The translations under genes were made by a program, and so were the position numbers. From positions 7,750,001-7,814,000 of the forward strand of contig NZ_CP061281.1 of NCBI RefSeq assembly GCF_014621695.1: DNA of 64,000 nt, in the 5' to 3' direction. The notes beneath the pieces were generated by a model, which searched no databases, had not been told where the DNA came from, and saw nothing but the letters and a program-made list of their open reading frames with translations. Shown here in pieces: positions 34,154-42,920 of this stretch (position 1 is the stretch's first letter; each line of letters begins with the position of its first letter). The DNA comes from Streptomyces xanthii (GTDB lineage: Bacteria > Actinomycetota > Actinomycetes > Streptomycetales > Streptomycetaceae).

Positions 34154-34171
34154 GGTCTGTCCTTTGGGGGC

Positions 34172-34570
34172 GTGCGTGAGATCGGCGTGCTCGTGATCGA
34201 GTCTTGGGTGATCAGCGACGACGGCCCTGCCTCTGTTTCGTCGGCGGGGGTGGTGGAGGCTCTTCGGTCGAGGATCGACAGCGGGCAGCTTGAGACGTGG
34301 CTGACCAGTTCGTCCGGACGGTTGCTGGCCTTCGTGACGAACACCGAGCGAGCGATGGTGGTGCTGCTCGAAGGCGAGGGTGGTCCCGGCGAGCATGCCG
34401 CGGACCCCGGAACTACGGGGGCGAGCGACGGGTTCATCCTCTCCAACGGGCAGGGCGACGAGTATCCGGATGAGGACACCGTCCCCATCCGTGAGGCATT
34501 TTGGCTCGTGGAGCACATCGTTGGCACGGGCTCCTGGCCTGCGGGCGCATGTTGGGTGGTCGATGGTTGA
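34172..34570 (+). CDS. Imm1-like immunity protein
   Basis: Predicted 132-residue protein. The C-terminal block FILSNGQGDEYPDEDTVPI followed by AFWLVEHIVGTGSWPAG matches the Imm1 immunity family of contact-dependent or polymorphic toxins. GTG 34172 is the furthest start. It closely follows the DUF4259 gene and probably shares its transcript. No toxin, secretion gene or toxin fragment is visible nearby, so it appears orphaned. Confidence 0.65.
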   Translation: MREIGVLVIESWVISDDGPASVSSAGVVEALRSRIDSGQLETWLTSSSGRLLAFVTNTERAMVVLLEGEGGPGEHAADPGTTGASDGFILSNGQGDEYPDEDTVPIREAFWLVEHIVGTGSWPAGACWVVDG

Positions 34571-34829
34571 GCGGGCTGTCGCCGTGCCCGGATGAGGATC
34601 GCGGCGAGGTGGAGCGCGGTCTGCTGGGCGAGGGCGAGTTTGTCGGTCCGCATGGCCGGGGGTAACCGTGGTTCCGGCATGGGCGATGGCCATGTGGCCA
34701 GTGACGAAGGGGATCCCGGGTGCAGCCCCGGCGGCTCCGGATGCGTTGCCTCCGGAGAGCAGCGTTCCCCATCGACGTCCAGTGCCTGTGCCGCGCGGTG
34801 GGGCCGGTTTAAGTGGTGGATCATTAGTT

Positions 34830-34843
34830 TTGAACGCGTTCAA
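34830..34843. promoter_or_regulatory. Palindrome upstream of the epimerase gene
   Basis: TTGAACGCGTTCAA is a perfect 14-base palindrome 41 bases before the next start codon. It resembles TetR-type operators, but no TetR gene is adjacent. Confidence 0.5.
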
Positions 34844-34884
34844 CTCTTGGTCTAGGCTGGTCCGAGAGGAAGGAGGGGGAGTCG

Positions 34885-35853
34885 ATGAAGATAGTGATTC
34901 CGGGCGGCACCGGACAGGTTGGCGCTGTCCTGAAACGCGCACTGGCCGACGCCGGCCACGAGGTCGTGATTCTCACCCGACATGCCAGGCGCGAGGGCGA
35001 GGTCCAGTGGGACGGTCGGACCCTGGGGCCGTGGGCGGCGGAGGTGGACGGCAGCGACGTCGTCATCAATCTGGCCGGACGCAGCGTGAGTTGCCGATAC
35101 ACGGCGGCCAATCTGCAGGAGATGATGGACTCCCGGGTCGACTCCACCCGAGTCGTGGGCGCCGCGATCGCGGACGCTGTCCGACCGCCCCGCGTCTGGC
35201 TGCAGATGAGCACCGCGACGGTGTACTCGCACCGCTTCGACGCCCCGAACGACGAGGTCACCGGTGTGATCGGCGGCACCGAACAGTGCGTGCCGAACTA
35301 CTGGGCGTACAGCGTCGAGATCGCCAAAGCCTGGGAGCAGGCTCAGCAGCAGGCGGAAACGCCGGCCACGCGCAAGGTCGCTCTGCGTGCGGCCATGGTG
35401 ATGAGCCCGGACCCCGGCGGGGTCTTCGCCGTCCTGCTGGGACTCGCCCGCCTGGGCCTCGGGGGCCCGGTCGCCGGTGGCGCACAGTACGTGTCGTGGA
35501 TCCACGAACACGATTTCGTGCGCGCGGTGGAGTTTCTGATCGACCGGGAGGACATCACAGGGCCGGTGAACCTGGCAGCTCCGCATCCCCTGCCGCAGCG
35601 CGCATTCATGCGCGCACTGCGCTCCGCGTGGGGTGTGCCGGTGGGTCTCCCGGCGACCAAGTGGATGGCCGAGCTCGGCGCGTTCGCTCTGCGTACCGAC
35701 AGCGAACTGCTGCTGAAGAGCCGCCGTGTCGTCCCGGGCCGAATGGTCCAGGCAGGCTTCGACTTTCAGTACGCCCATTGGCCGCAGGCTGCGGATGAGC
35801 TGGTGCTTCGGGTGCGAGAACGGGGCGGGCGAGGTTCCGTGCCACGTCGGTGA
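34885..35853 (+). CDS. TIGR01777-family NAD(P)-dependent epimerase
   Basis: Predicted 322-residue short-chain-type Rossmann protein (YfcH/SDR39U1-like). The dinucleotide loop is PGGTGQVGAVLKRALADAGH; later blocks are VVINLAGRSVSCRYTA, QMSTATVYSHR, YVSWIHEHDFVRAVEFL and GPVNLAAPHPLPQRAFM. GAGGAAGGAGG precedes ATG 34885. The palindrome at 34830 suggests induction by loss of a repressor located elsewhere. Substrate unknown. Confidence 0.9.
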   Translation: MKIVIPGGTGQVGAVLKRALADAGHEVVILTRHARREGEVQWDGRTLGPWAAEVDGSDVVINLAGRSVSCRYTAANLQEMMDSRVDSTRVVGAAIADAVRPPRVWLQMSTATVYSHRFDAPNDEVTGVIGGTEQCVPNYWAYSVEIAKAWEQAQQQAETPATRKVALRAAMVMSPDPGGVFAVLLGLARLGLGGPVAGGAQYVSWIHEHDFVRAVEFLIDREDITGPVNLAAPHPLPQRAFMRALRSAWGVPVGLPATKWMAELGAFALRTDSELLLKSRRVVPGRMVQAGFDFQYAHWPQAADELVLRVRERGGRGSVPRR

Positions 35854-36109
35854 ACGGATCCGGGACGGTGGGGGTAGCTGCTGGGAGCAGCACGACAGCC
35901 CGGCGGGCCGAACGCGGAGAGTGGCCTGGGCATCGGGGCACCGACTGCGCCTCGAGTGCAGCGAGGGTGCGACACCCCCGCCCTCCTTGGCGAAGGCCAG
36001 GCGAAGAGTCGCGCCCCGCGGGGCCCGGCGCAGCCTTGTGTACCGGCGGCCGGCCGCGGCCGGAACCCGTGGCCGCCGTGCTGTTGCTGGTCTGCACCCG
36101 AGGCTCGGA

Positions 36110-36927
36110 TCAGTCGCTGTCGGGCGGCGGTGTTCTGTCCTGACGCAGGGCATTCCAGAGGGTGTCTGCGGCGGGTCGGTCCGCTGTCACCCGGTTGGGG
36201 TCGCGTGGATTGGGGCGGACGGGCAGCGTGCGGAAGCGGACGGCGTGCGGGCCGACGCGGTTCACGTCCCGGGCGAGATGTGTCAGCGCGCGCACTGAGC
36301 CGAGGTCCGTGTCGGTGGTGAGGGCCGATGTTGCGGCGTCAGCGGTCTTGTACAGGCGCACGGGGTCGCTGAACAGGCGGTCGGAGTGGAGCTGTTCGAC
36401 CAGGGCGGTGAGGAATCGCCGCTGCAGGCGTATGCGTCCCAGGTCGCTCCCGTCACCGATTCCGTAGCGGGTGCGCACCAGGGCGAGTGCCTGTTGGCCG
36501 TGCAGTGTGTGCGTGCCCGCGGTCAGGTCGAGGCCGCTCCTGGGGTCGTGGATGTCCTGCTCGGTGGTCACGTCGACACCGCCGATCGCGTCGATAAGCC
36601 GCTTGAATCCCGTGAAGTCGACCTCGATGACGTGGTCGATCCGCACATGGCTCATCTGCTCCACCGTTTTGACGGTGCAAGCGCTGCCGCCGACGCTGTA
36701 GGCGGTGTTGAACATGGCGGCCCCGTCCTCGGGCGTGCTGCCGCCGTCGGTGCGGGGGCAGGACGGTCGGTGGACGACGGTGTCCCGAGGGATGCTGACG
36801 ACGGTGGCGCTCTTCCGGTTGCCGGCGACGTGGACCAGCATGGTCGTGTCGGAGCCGAGGCGGGCGTCGAGGTCGGTGGTGGCGAGGTTCCTTTCGAGTC
36901 GCTGGTAGGCCGCCCAGAGGCCGTACC
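36110..36927 (-). pseudogene. Truncated LytR-CpsA-Psr (LCP) family gene
   Basis: LCP proteins attach glycopolymers to peptidoglycan outside the membrane. Recognisable parts on the minus strand are SDTTMLVHVAGNRK, VVSIPRDTVVHRP, MFNTAYSVGGSACTVKTVEQ, HVIEVDFTGFKRLIDAIGGV and LVRTRYGIGDGSDLGRIRLQ. The N-terminal membrane helix is missing. Near the top, AYQRLERNLATTDLDARLGS runs straight into SDTTMLVHV, skipping the NILLIGSD-type strand expected between them, so there is also an internal deletion. The frame upstream of about 36927 belongs to a different, opposed gene. Confidence 0.75.
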
Positions 36928-37318
36928 CCTCGTCCTCTCGGTCGCCGCCGAGGCACGCACCGCGGGCGTCGCCGGGGTACCGGCCCGGCTCTCCCGCCTG
37001 CTGTCGAGCCTGTTGGACAACGCGGCCAAGTTCAGCCCGCCCGGCCGCCCCGTCGAGATCACCCTCACCTCGGCCCCGGACGAACTCGTGCTGACCGTCC
37101 GCGACCACGGCCCCGGCATCTCCGACGAAGACCTTCCCTATGTCTTCGACCGCTTCTACCGCGCCCGCACCGCCCGAGCCCTGCCCGGCTCCGGCCTGGG
37201 TCTGGCCATGGTCCGCCAGATCGCCCACGCGCACGACGCCGAACTCACGGCTGAGCACGCCTTCGGGGGAGGCGCGCAATTCCGCCTCAGAATCCCGACT
37301 CGCACGTTCCGCTCGTAG
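36926..37318 (+). pseudogene. C-terminal fragment of a sensor histidine kinase
   Basis: The plus strand encodes only the ATP-binding half of a two-component kinase: RLSRLLSSLLDNAAKFSPPG (N box), LVLTVRDHGPGISDEDLPYV (G1), FDRFYRA (F box) and [16 protein letters not shown] (G2), ending at TAG 37316-37318. The sensor, membrane and phosphoacceptor His regions are absent. At about 36926 it meets the broken end of the LCP gene on the other strand. No response-regulator gene is adjacent. Confidence 0.75.
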
Positions 37319-37528
37319 GACGCCACACGAGCGGTACACGCCTACGGGCATCACGCCCCTCCAACGAGCACGCCGATGGCCTTCCGCGCCGAACACCAGA
37401 GGCATCGAGCGCCTCCGCACCGCGGCAAGGGGTGGCTCCGACGCCTGAGGGGTGATCATGTCCGGCAGTCTTCTACGCCGGCCGGGCCGTCCGGTACTGG
37501 ACCAAGGCACGAACCGCAGCCGCCCTCC

Positions 37529-37566
37529 ACGTCAGTTCCGTGCAAGCACGTCAGTTCCGTGCAAGC
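37529..37566. repeat. Perfect 19-bp tandem duplication at the arsO stop codon
   Basis: ACGTCAGTTCCGTGCAAGC occurs twice in direct succession (37529-37547 and 37548-37566). The second copy contains the arsO stop codon (complement of 37551-37553). It looks like a recent slippage duplication. Confidence 0.85.
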
Positions 37567-38618
37567 AAGACAGAGATCTCCCGGGCCGCGTCGCGTGCGG
37601 GGCGGCCGACCCCGATCAGGGTCGCTGACGCGGGCCCGGTCCAGTCTCCGTAGCCGAGCAGGTGCAGGCGGGGTTCGTGGAGCGCGCGGGTGCCCTCGGT
37701 GGCGATGTGACCGCGGCTGCTCCGGAGACCCAGCGGGGCGAGGTGGGAGAGGGCGGGGCGGAAGCCGGTGCACCAGATGACCGCGTCGGCGTCGGCGCGG
37801 GTCCCGTCGCTCCGGATGCCGCCGTCGCGTTCCAGGCGGGCGAACATCGGTGACGCGGTGAGCAGGCCGGCGTCCCGTGCTTGTCGTACGGGCGGGACCG
37901 CCACGATGTCGCCGAGCGAGGCGACGCCGCCCGTGTCGGCGCGGCCCGCGTCGAGGGCGCGGCGGCGGGCGGTGGCGGCGTCGAACAGGGCGCGGCCGTC
38001 GATGTCGTCGGCCAGGTAGCGGGGTGGGCGCTGGGTCGCCCAGGTCACCTCGGCGCGGCCGTCCAGGGCCAGGTCGGCGGCGATCTGGGCGCCGGAGTTC
38101 CCGCCGCCCACCACGATCACGCGTTGCCCGGCGAAGTCGGCGGGGGAGCGGTACTCGACCGTGTGCAGCTGCCGTCCCGCGAAGTCGGTGCGCCCGGGAA
38201 GCGCGGGCAGGAAGGGACGCCACCATGTCCCGGTCGCGGAGACCACGGCGCGAGCCGTCCATTCCTCGCCGTCGGTCTCGACGCGCAGCAGCGCCCCCGC
38301 GCGGTGAACTCCCAGCACGCGGACCGCACGCTGCACCGGGAGCTCGTAGCGCTTCTCGTAGTCGCGGAGGTAGTCGATGACGTGCGCTGCGCCCGGATAC
38401 TCCTGTCCCTGCTGCGGCGGCATGAGCCGGCCGGGCAGGGAGGAGAACGCCGCGGGCGAGAACAGGTGCAGGGAGTCCCAGGTGTGCTGCCAGGCGCCGC
38501 CGGGCGTGGCCTGGGAGTCCAGGATGACGAAGTCCAGGTTCAGGCGGCGCAGGTGGTAGCCGGCGGCCAGGCCGGCCTGGCCGCCGCCGACCACCACCAC
38601 GTCCGCGTGCCGCGTCAC
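37551..38618 (-). CDS. arsO: ArsO-type flavin-dependent monooxygenase
   Basis: Predicted 355-residue FAD/NADPH monooxygenase associated with arsenic operons. FAD loop VVVVGGGQAGLAAGYHLRR at the start, NADPH loop VIVVGGGNSGAQIAADLALD mid-protein, and WCTGFRPALSHL near the end. GTG 38618 overlaps the stop of the arsenite permease gene (GTGA), so the three ars genes are coupled. Streptomyces plasmid pHZ227 carries the same gene set (arsRBOCT). Its exact reaction is not settled. Confidence 0.88.
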   Translation of the reverse strand: MTRHADVVVVGGGQAGLAAGYHLRRLNLDFVILDSQATPGGAWQHTWDSLHLFSPAAFSSLPGRLMPPQQGQEYPGAAHVIDYLRDYEKRYELPVQRAVRVLGVHRAGALLRVETDGEEWTARAVVSATGTWWRPFLPALPGRTDFAGRQLHTVEYRSPADFAGQRVIVVGGGNSGAQIAADLALDGRAEVTWATQRPPRYLADDIDGRALFDAATARRRALDAGRADTGGVASLGDIVAVPPVRQARDAGLLTASPMFARLERDGGIRSDGTRADADAVIWCTGFRPALSHLAPLGLRSSRGHIATEGTRALHEPRLHLLGYGDWTGPASATLIGVGRPARDAAREISVLLARN

Positions 38619-39715
38619 GGGGCCGCCGTCACCGCGTCGGCGGCGAACCTCTTGCGCCAGGCCAGGGCCACGTAGACGAGTCCGATCAGGACCGGGACCT
38701 CGATGAGCGGGCCGACGACTCCGGACAGGGCCTGGCCGGACGTGACGCCGAAGGTGGCGATGGCGACGGCGATGGCCAGCTCGAAGTTGTTGCCGGCTGC
38801 CGTGAACGCGAGGGTCGCGGTGCGGTCGTAGGCGAGGCCGAGTCCCTTGCCGAGCAGGAAGGTGCCGAAGAACATCACGGCGAAGTAGACCAGCAGCGGC
38901 AGGGCGATGCGGATGACGTCGACCGGCTGTGAGGTGATCGTCTTCCCTTGCAGGGCGAAGAGGATGACGATCGTGAACAGCAGGCCGTACAGGGCCCAGG
39001 GGCCGATCTTCGGCAGGAAGTCGGACTCGTAGCGCCCGCGTCCCAGCTTCTTCTCGCCGAGGCGGCGGGTGAGGAAGCCGGCGACGAGCGGGATGCCGAG
39101 GAAGACGATCACGTTGAGCGCGATGTGCCAGACGGAGACGTCCAGGCCCTGGCCGTCGCCCAGGCCGAGCCACTGCGGCAGCAGGTCGAGGTAGAACCAT
39201 CCGAGCAGGCCGAACGCGAACACCTGAAACACGGAGTTGAGGGCGACCAGGACCGCTGCCGCCTCGCGGTCGCCGCAGGCCAGGTCGTTCCAGATGATGA
39301 CCATGGCGATGCAGCGGGCCAGGCCGACGATGATCAGGCCGGTGCGGTAGGCGGGCAGGTCCGGCAGGAAGATCCAGGCGAGGGCGAACATCACGGCAGG
39401 GCCGACGACCCAGTTGATGACCAGTGACGACAGCATGAGTTTCTTGTCGCCGGTGACCGTGTCGAGTTTGTCGTAGCGGACCTTCGCGAGCACCGGGTAC
39501 ATCATCACGAGCAGGCCGATGGCGATCGGCAGCGAGATGCCGCCGATCTCGACCTTCGCCAGGGCGTCGCCCATGCCGGGGATCAGACGGCCGAGGCCGA
39601 GTCCTATGGCCATGGCGAGCAGGATCCACACCGCGAGATAGCGGTCGAGGGTGGAGAGCTTCCTGACGATCGAGTCGTTGCCGACACCGGCCTGTGCGGG
39701 TGCGGTGGAGGTCAC
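38615..39715 (-). CDS. arsB: Arsenite efflux permease, ACR3 family
   Basis: Predicted 366-residue membrane permease with ten hydrophobic segments that exports As(III). ACR3 landmarks include LSTLDRYLAVWILLAMAIGL, the GLARCIAMVIIWNDLACGD block with the functional cysteine, and AATLAFTAAGNNFELAIAV-like sequence (TATLAFTAAGNNFELAIAVA). GTG 39715 overlaps the arsR stop (GTGA) and has AGAGGG upstream. It is the middle gene of arsR-arsB-arsO. Confidence 0.93.
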   Translation of the reverse strand: MTSTAPAQAGVGNDSIVRKLSTLDRYLAVWILLAMAIGLGLGRLIPGMGDALAKVEIGGISLPIAIGLLVMMYPVLAKVRYDKLDTVTGDKKLMLSSLVINWVVGPAVMFALAWIFLPDLPAYRTGLIIVGLARCIAMVIIWNDLACGDREAAAVLVALNSVFQVFAFGLLGWFYLDLLPQWLGLGDGQGLDVSVWHIALNVIVFLGIPLVAGFLTRRLGEKKLGRGRYESDFLPKIGPWALYGLLFTIVILFALQGKTITSQPVDVIRIALPLLVYFAVMFFGTFLLGKGLGLAYDRTATLAFTAAGNNFELAIAVAIATFGVTSGQALSGVVGPLIEVPVLIGLVYVALAWRKRFAADAVTAAP

Positions 39716-40020
39716 GGGCAGGCCCTCTTGTTCTCGGCGGCGGTACGGGCGGACTCGGCGAGCTCGGCGAACTGGCCGGCGAGCCGGGCGATGACGTCCG
39801 GGCGCAGCTTGTAGTAGGTGAAGCGGCCGCACGGCTCGGTCTCCACCAGCCCGGCCTCGCGCAGCACCTTCATGTGGTTGGACAGGTTGGTCTGCTTGGC
39901 TCCGGTCTCCTCGACCAGGTGCGTCGTGCACAGCGTCTCGCGCGCCAGCAAGGTCACGATCTTGAGGCGGAGCGGATCGCCCAGCACCCTGATCACATCA
40001 GTGTCGACTGAAGTCAGCAT
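39712..40020 (-). CDS. arsR: Arsenic-responsive ArsR repressor
   Basis: Predicted 102-residue winged-helix metalloregulator. DNA-binding helix TNLSNHMKVLREAGLVETE. Cysteines that may bind As(III) occur at ETLCTTHL, ETEPCGRF and at the C-terminus RACP; this is not the classic ELCVCDL site. It leads the arsRBO operon and is divergent from arsC-arsT, so it can control both sides from the 95-base gap. Confidence 0.92.
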   Translation of the reverse strand: MLTSVDTDVIRVLGDPLRLKIVTLLARETLCTTHLVEETGAKQTNLSNHMKVLREAGLVETEPCGRFTYYKLRPDVIARLAGQFAELAESARTAAENKRACP

Positions 40021-40021
40021 G

Positions 40022-40054
40022 CGCTGATACTCTCACATCATTGCTCGCTGATAC
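40022..40054. promoter_or_regulatory. Candidate ArsR operator between divergent ars units
   Basis: CGCTGATAC occurs at 40022-40030 and again at 40046-40054 in the same orientation, and ATCA-N8-TGAT (40037-40052) forms an inverted repeat. This patch is the only AT-richer part of the arsR-arsC gap. Confidence 0.5.
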
Positions 40055-40115
40055 CAGCGGGGGCTGAAGTCATCGGCGGCTGGGTTCCGCCCTGCGACGA
40101 GAGAGAACGATCACC

Positions 40116-40529
40116 ATGGCCGACAAGCCGTCCGTCCTGTTCGTCTGCGTCCACAACGCCGGCCGCTCCCAGATGGCCGCCGGATTCCTCGACCACCTCG
40201 CCGGCGACCGCATCGAGGTCCGCTCGGCGGGCTCGGTCCCTGGCGACCAGGTCAACCCGGCGGCCGTCGAAGCCATGAAGGAAGTCGGCGTCGACATCTC
40301 CGCCGCCACCCCGAAGATCCTCACCACCGAGGCCGTCCAGGCATCGGATTACGTCATCACCATGGGCTGCGGCGACGCATGCCCCATCTTCCCCGGCAAG
40401 AAGTACCTCGACTGGGCCCTGGAGGACCCGGCCGGCAAGGGCGTCGACGCCGTCCGCCCCATCCGCGACCAGATCAGGACCCGCATCGAGGCGCTCATCG
40501 CCGAGATCGACGCACAGCAGGAGGCGTAA
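40116..40529 (+). CDS. arsC: Arsenate reductase, low-molecular-weight phosphatase type
   Basis: Predicted 137-residue enzyme reducing arsenate to arsenite. The phosphatase loop is FVCVHNAGRSQMAAG (C-x5-R). A downstream cysteine pair in TMGCGDACPIFPGKKYLDW gives the disulfide cascade of thioredoxin-linked ArsC. The following gene encodes a thioredoxin reductase-like protein, consistent with that electron source. It is transcribed divergently from arsR. Confidence 0.94.
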   Translation: MADKPSVLFVCVHNAGRSQMAAGFLDHLAGDRIEVRSAGSVPGDQVNPAAVEAMKEVGVDISAATPKILTTEAVQASDYVITMGCGDACPIFPGKKYLDWALEDPAGKGVDAVRPIRDQIRTRIEALIAEIDAQQEA

Positions 40530-40534
40530 GCACC

Positions 40535-41521
40535 ATGGGGGGCAGCACCGACGACGTCCGCGACGTCATCGTCATCGGATCCGGACCGGCCGGATACACC
40601 GCCGCGCTGTACACGGCCCGCGCACAGCTGAAGCCACTGCTGTTCGGGAGCAGCATCTTCGTCGGCGGGTCACTCACGACCACCACCGAAGTGGAGAACT
40701 TCCCCGGCTTCCCCGACGGCGTCGACGGACCGGTCCTCATGGACAACATGCGGGCCCAGGCCGAACGCTTCGGCGCCGAGATGATCGACGACGACATCGT
40801 CTCCGTCGACCTGACCGGCGACATCAAGCAGCTCACCGATTCCACCGGCACCGTGCACCGTGCGAGGACGGTGATCATCTCGACCGGCTCCGGCTACCGA
40901 AAGCTCGGCCTGCCCAACGAGGACGCCCTCTCCGGCCGGGGCGTGTCCTGGTGCGCGACCTGCGACGGATTCTTCTTCCGCGACCGCGACATCGTGGTCG
41001 TCGGAGGCGGCGACACCGCCATGGAAGAGGCCACCTTCCTCACCCGGTTCGCCCGCTCGGTCACCGTCGTCCACCGCCGCTCCACCCTGCGCGCCTCCAA
41101 GGTCATGCAGAACCGGGCGTTCTCGGACGACAAGATCTCCTTCGCCTTCGACAGCGAGATCGCCGAGATCAAGGAGAAGGACGGTATGCTCTCCGGCGTT
41201 GTCCTGCGGGACGTGTTCACCGATGAGACCCGCGAGTTGGACGTGACGGGGCTGTTCATCGCGATCGGCCACGATCCCCGCACCGAGCTGTTCACCGGGC
41301 AGCTCGACCTCGACGCCGAGGGCTACCTCAAGGTGGACTCGCCCTCCACCCGTACGAACCTTCCCGGCGTCTTCGGTGCCGGCGACGTCGTCGACCACAC
41401 CTACCGCCAGGCCATCACCGCCGCCGGCACCGGCGCGGCCGCGGCCCTGGACGCCGAGCGCTACCTCGCCTCGCGGACCGCCGCGCCGGTCACGTCGGAG
41501 ACCGTCGCCGTCCCCGCCTGA
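40535..41521 (+). CDS. arsT: Thioredoxin reductase-like protein of the ars cluster
   Basis: Predicted 328-residue flavoprotein. FAD loop VIVIGSGPAGYTAALYTARA, redox motif CATC in GVSWCATCDGFFF, NADPH loop IVVVGGGDTAMEEATFLTR, and C-terminal GVFGAGDVVDHTYRQAITAA. AGGAGG lies within the end of arsC, six codons before ATG 40535. It should pass electrons through thioredoxin to ArsC. The pair arsC-arsT occurs in Streptomyces ars clusters. A strong terminator follows. Confidence 0.92.
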   Translation: MGGSTDDVRDVIVIGSGPAGYTAALYTARAQLKPLLFGSSIFVGGSLTTTTEVENFPGFPDGVDGPVLMDNMRAQAERFGAEMIDDDIVSVDLTGDIKQLTDSTGTVHRARTVIISTGSGYRKLGLPNEDALSGRGVSWCATCDGFFFRDRDIVVVGGGDTAMEEATFLTRFARSVTVVHRRSTLRASKVMQNRAFSDDKISFAFDSEIAEIKEKDGMLSGVVLRDVFTDETRELDVTGLFIAIGHDPRTELFTGQLDLDAEGYLKVDSPSTRTNLPGVFGAGDVVDHTYRQAITAAGTGAAAALDAERYLASRTAAPVTSETVAVPA

Positions 41522-41541
41522 ACGGCGCGCTGAGGGAGTTT

Positions 41542-41576
41542 GGTCCGGTCTCATCGGGACGTCGTGAGACCGGACC
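41542..41576 (+). terminator. Terminator after arsT
   Basis: GGTCCGGTCTC (41542-41552) pairs perfectly with GAGACCGGACC (41566-41576), an 11-pair stem with a 13-base loop, 20 bases after the arsT stop. Confidence 0.75.
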
Positions 41577-41820
41577 GCACCTCCCCAGCCGGACTCTGCT
41601 CGGCGGGACCGGGCCAGTGTTCCGGTCCGGACGACGCCGGCGCCGAACCGGGTGCGCTCCCAGTCGGTGGCGCATTCGCCACCCGGTGTCTCCCCGAGCC
41701 GAACTGCACGCCCAGCTGGTGGCACAGACGGAAGCCCGTGGCGTTCCCCGCCAGGCATGCCGCAAGGGACGGGCCCGGGACACGTCGCGCGCACCCGGGC
41801 CCGTCCCGGATGGGTACAGG

Positions 41821-42906
41821 TCAGCGGACCTTCACGGAAGCGACCAGAGTGTTGAGGTCCGGCCAGAGCTTCTTGTTCGTCTCCGGCAGTACGACCCACA
41901 GCACCGAGGGGCGGACCCGCCCGGTGTCGACCACGAGGACCGCGTTCAGGTCCATCGTGGACGGCACCCCGCGTTTGTGGAAGTGGATCTCGCTGACCAG
42001 CAGCCAGGCGTCATGTCCGTCGACCTTCAGCGGCTGCGAGGCGACGTCGACCAGGACCGCCTGGTCGCGGGGGTACTCGTAGCGACGCCGCTCGTCCATC
42101 ACCGCGCCCGCCACGCCCCGCAGTTCCCCGGTGCCGCCGGCCGCCGCCATGATGTCCTCGTCGACCTGCGTGGACTTCACGAGTGTGCGCTGGCGCCCCT
42201 CCTGCTTGCGGGTGAAGCCGTCGAAGACCGGATCCTGCGACTTGCTCCGGTCCCACGTGCCGCCCAGCTCCGCGTACTCCAGGGAGGAGTCGGTGACGGT
42301 GCCGATGACCGGCGAGCCCTCGCCCGGGTAGTCGGGCACCTTGACGGTCCCGGTGAGCCGCCGCTCCTCGGGCAGCGGGGAGGCGCCGGGGGTGAGAGTG
42401 GGCACTGGGATGCCGCGCTGCGGGGCGTCCGCGGTGCTGCCCGCGCAGGTGGCGGACGAGGAGTCCGGTGTGCTGTGCGCCTGTTGGACCACCTTGCCGC
42501 CGACCAGCACGGTGCACGTGAGAGTGCCCCCTTCCTGGTCCTCGCGGCTGGTGACGTCCAGATAGAAGTCGGCTCCCGCAGCCAGCTCGACGGTCTTGCG
42601 GTACGGCAGGATGACGTGCCCGTAGGAATTGTGGCTGCCGTTCGCCTCCCCGACGGTGAGGTTCACCGAGGGGTGGTCGCCCGTCGCGATGTAGGTGACC
42701 TCGACCCGCCGGGATTCCTTGTCCGGGGATGCCCCGTCGTCGCTCGGGTCGCCGATGGCCAGGACCAGGCCCATTCCGCCGAGCATGACCACCTCGAAGA
42801 GGATCACCAGGACGGCGACCACGTAGAACCCGCCCGGGATCCGGTCAAAGGTCTTCTTGCCGCGGCCGGAGTGGAACTCGCGTCTCGGCTGGGATGTCTG
42901 CGTCAT
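41821..42906 (-). CDS. MmpS-like membrane-anchored protein with long extracellular domain
   Basis: Predicted 361-residue protein with one membrane helix at about residues 26-50 (GFYVVAVLVILFEVVMLGGM). Outside follows a domain like the MmpS family (VEVTYIATGDHPSVNLTVGE, VILPYRKTVELAAGADFYLD, LTCTVLVGGKVVQQA, TCAGS). About 190 further residues have no family I recognise. I prefer ATG 42906, preceded by AGGGGGCAGGA; GTG 42924 overlaps the upstream stop. It is coupled to the gene before it. Confidence 0.7.
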   Translation of the reverse strand: MTQTSQPRREFHSGRGKKTFDRIPGGFYVVAVLVILFEVVMLGGMGLVLAIGDPSDDGASPDKESRRVEVTYIATGDHPSVNLTVGEANGSHNSYGHVILPYRKTVELAAGADFYLDVTSREDQEGGTLTCTVLVGGKVVQQAHSTPDSSSATCAGSTADAPQRGIPVPTLTPGASPLPEERRLTGTVKVPDYPGEGSPVIGTVTDSSLEYAELGGTWDRSKSQDPVFDGFTRKQEGRQRTLVKSTQVDEDIMAAAGGTGELRGVAGAVMDERRRYEYPRDQAVLVDVASQPLKVDGHDAWLLVSEIHFHKRGVPSTMDLNAVLVVDTGRVRPSVLWVVLPETNKKLWPDLNTLVASVKVR

Positions 42907-42920
42907 GTCGTCCTGCCCCC

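Noticed and set aside
38615..39931. N-terminally extended arsenite permease start
   Set aside because: The extra 72 codons are the shifted frame of arsR, and the GTG at 39715 has coupling overlap and a ribosome binding site.
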